Part shown: piece after piece, positions 4,675 through 5,964 of the stretch | How the letters are laid out: each line of letters begins with the position of its first letter | How positions within the stretch are numbered: the stretch's first letter is position 1 | Source: Deltaproteobacteria bacterium | GTDB taxonomy: Bacteria > Desulfobacterota > Desulfuromonadia > Geobacterales > Geobacteraceae | Direction: 5' to 3' | Assembly: GCA_021810985.1 (NCBI GenBank) | Contig: JAJZQA010000170.1 | Coordinates: 1-5,964, forward strand | DNA length: 5,964 nt | Translations under genes and position numbers: made by a program | Notes under the pieces: generated by a model | Told to the model about the DNA's origin: nothing | Seen by the model: the letters and a program-made list of their open reading frames with translations, nothing else | The model's database searches: none

Positions 4675-5964
4675 ATGAAGAAATATTTTGCCTTCCACAA
4701 GTACCGGACATCCTACCGGCAAGAAACCCTGGCCGGTTTTACGACCTTCGTCACCATGGCGTACATCATCATCGTCAATCCGGCCATCCTGGAAGTGGCC
4801 GGGATCCCGCGCGGCCCCTCCACCACCGCCACCATCCTGGCAGCGGCATTCGGCACGCTGCTCATGGGACTCTATGCCAAACGGCCCTTCGCCATCGCCC
4901 CGTACATGGGCGAAAACGCCTTCGTCTCCTTCACTGTCGTCAAGGCGCTCGGCTTTACCTGGCAGGAATCCCTTGGCGCCGTATTCATCGCCGGCATCGC
5001 CTTTACCGTCCTTACCGTGCTGAAGATCCGAGGCTGGCTGGCCAACGCGATCCCCTCCTCCCTGAAATACAGCTTCGCCGTGGGGATCGGCATGTTCATC
5101 ACCTTTATCGGCCTGAATGAAACCGGGATTGTGGTGCTCGGGGTTCCCGGTGCGCCGGTCCGGCTCGGCAACCTGTCACAGCCGTCCGTGATTCTCGCCC
5201 TCTCGGGATTGTTGCTCACGGTGCTGATGATGCTGTGGAAGGTCCGGGGAGCGCTGATGATCGGCATCCTGGCGACAACCCTGCTCTCCATGCTGGCCGG
5301 TGTCACGAAAGTCCCCGCGGCCCTGATAAGCCTCCCGCCCAGCCCCGCGCCGATCTTTCTCCAGCTGGACCTTTCGGGGGCCTTGACGCCGAAATTTCTG
5401 CCGGTGGTACTCACCATCTTCGTCATGGCCTTTGCCGACACCATCGGCACCCTGATCGGGCTTTCCGCCAGGGCCGAACTGCTGGATAAAGACGGCAATC
5501 TCCCGGAAATCGAAAAGCCGATGCTGGCGGACGCCCTGGCCACCACCCTGGCGCCGCTCCTGGGCACCACAACCACCGGCGCCTATGTGGAATCGGCCGC
5601 CGGGATCGAAGAAGGAGGCAGAACCGGCTTTGTCTCCGTGGTCACCGCCGGTTTATTTCTCCTGGCGCTCTTTTTCGCCCCTTTGTTTACGGCGGTCCCC
5701 GCCCATGCCTACGGCGTGGCCCTGATCATTATCGGCAGCTTCATGATCAGCCCGCTCACCCGGATTGCCTTCGACGACCTCACCGATCTGCTCCCGGCCT
5801 TCCTGACCATCGTGCTGATCAGTTTTACCTACAATATCGGCGTGGGAATCACCGCCGGACTCCTGGTCTGGCCGCTCTTCAAGACACTTTCCGGCCGGGG
5901 CAGGGAAGTGCCGGCCGGTGCCTGGGTTCTGGCGCTCATTTCCCTGTCTTTTTTTGTCTTTTAT
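4675..5964 (+). CDS. NCS2/AzgA-type nucleobase permease, 3' end beyond window
   Basis: The frame is open from the ATG at 4675 to the window edge (430 codons, no stop). Family members are roughly 430-450 residues, so only a few residues should be missing. It is an inner-membrane transporter related to the purine (guanine/hypoxanthine/adenine) permeases PbuG, PbuO and GhxP. Visible signatures are ETLAGFTTFVTMAYIIIVNP (17-36), APYMGENAF (75-83), FADTIGTLIG (253-262), LLDKDGNLPEIEKPMLADA (269-287) and the GAYVESAAG block with GGRTG (302-318). D255 and E306 sit in the two segments that bind substrate in this fold. About a dozen hydrophobic segments are visible. In the third segment E80 replaces the leucine of the common GMGLNA motif, so the substrate may differ from typical purines. 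The permease follows the decarboxylase on the same strand after 108 bases, with no functional link apparent. Confidence 0.92.
   Translation, partial: MKKYFAFHKYRTSYRQETLAGFTTFVTMAYIIIVNPAILEVAGIPRGPSTTATILAAAFGTLLMGLYAKRPFAIAPYMGENAFVSFTVVKALGFTWQESLGAVFIAGIAFTVLTVLKIRGWLANAIPSSLKYSFAVGIGMFITFIGLNETGIVVLGVPGAPVRLGNLSQPSVILALSGLLLTVLMMLWKVRGALMIGILATTLLSMLAGVTKVPAALISLPPSPAPIFLQLDLSGALTPKFLPVVLTIFVMAFADTIGTLIGLSARAELLDKDGNLPEIEKPMLADALATTLAPLLGTTTTGAYVESAAGIEEGGRTGFVSVVTAGLFLLALFFAPLFTAVPAHAYGVALIIIGSFMISPLTRIAFDDLTDLLPAFLTIVLISFTYNIGVGITAGLLVWPLFKTLSGRGREVPAGAWVLALISLSFFVFY

Noticed and set aside
4872..5576. 234-codon minus-strand ORF
   Set aside because: It is the antisense shadow of the permease, whose own frame is continuous from 4675 with clear transporter motifs.

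Overview
The window is about 6 kb of moderately GC-rich bacterial chromosome. The gene content and sequence style suggest a deltaproteobacterium of the Desulfuromonadales/Geobacterales type (Desulfobacterota). This is an inference from remembered protein flavour: the PurE variant, the LRV-like helical repeat protein, the YdiI-type thioesterase and the NCS2 permease. There is no rRNA or other decisive marker.

Layout from left to right. (1) purE on the plus strand (110-619) makes a class I PurE of the purine pathway. Its stop codon lies inside a perfect stem-loop with a GAAA loop. (2) Positions 620-1059 hold no protein gene. They do contain a complete free-standing transcription unit: a consensus -35 with an AT-rich -10 (773-801), a roughly 146-nt C/U-rich RNA with three predicted hairpins, and a strong intrinsic terminator (925-953). 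I read it as an undescribed small RNA with an anti-Shine-Dalgarno CCUCCC segment near its 5' end. (3) A minus-strand gene (1060-1860) encodes a 266-residue helical-repeat protein of unknown function. (4) Divergent from it is a rhomboid intramembrane protease gene (1970-2695). Its only good promoter would start transcription at the ATG, and no Shine-Dalgarno is visible, so the mRNA may be leaderless. (5) Tail to tail with it, seven bases away, is a hotdog-fold acyl-CoA thioesterase of the YdiI/MenI type on the minus strand (2703-3131). (6) Positions 3143-3505 hold no recognisable gene. They end in a 14-bp palindrome next to a 164-bp palindromic element (3506-3669) with 20-bp terminal inverted repeats, a MITE-like non-autonomous mobile element. 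(7) An acetolactate decarboxylase with a lipoprotein signal peptide (3784-4566) follows on the plus strand. (8) The window closes with an NCS2/AzgA-type nucleobase permease (4675-5964) that is still open at the edge.

The genes do not form one operon or one obvious system. PurE and the final permease both touch purine metabolism, but about 4 kb of unrelated genes in both orientations separates them. The points most worth following are the candidate small RNA behind purE, the MITE-like element upstream of the decarboxylase, the leaderless rhomboid start, and the exported form of a decarboxylase whose substrate is normally made in the cytoplasm.
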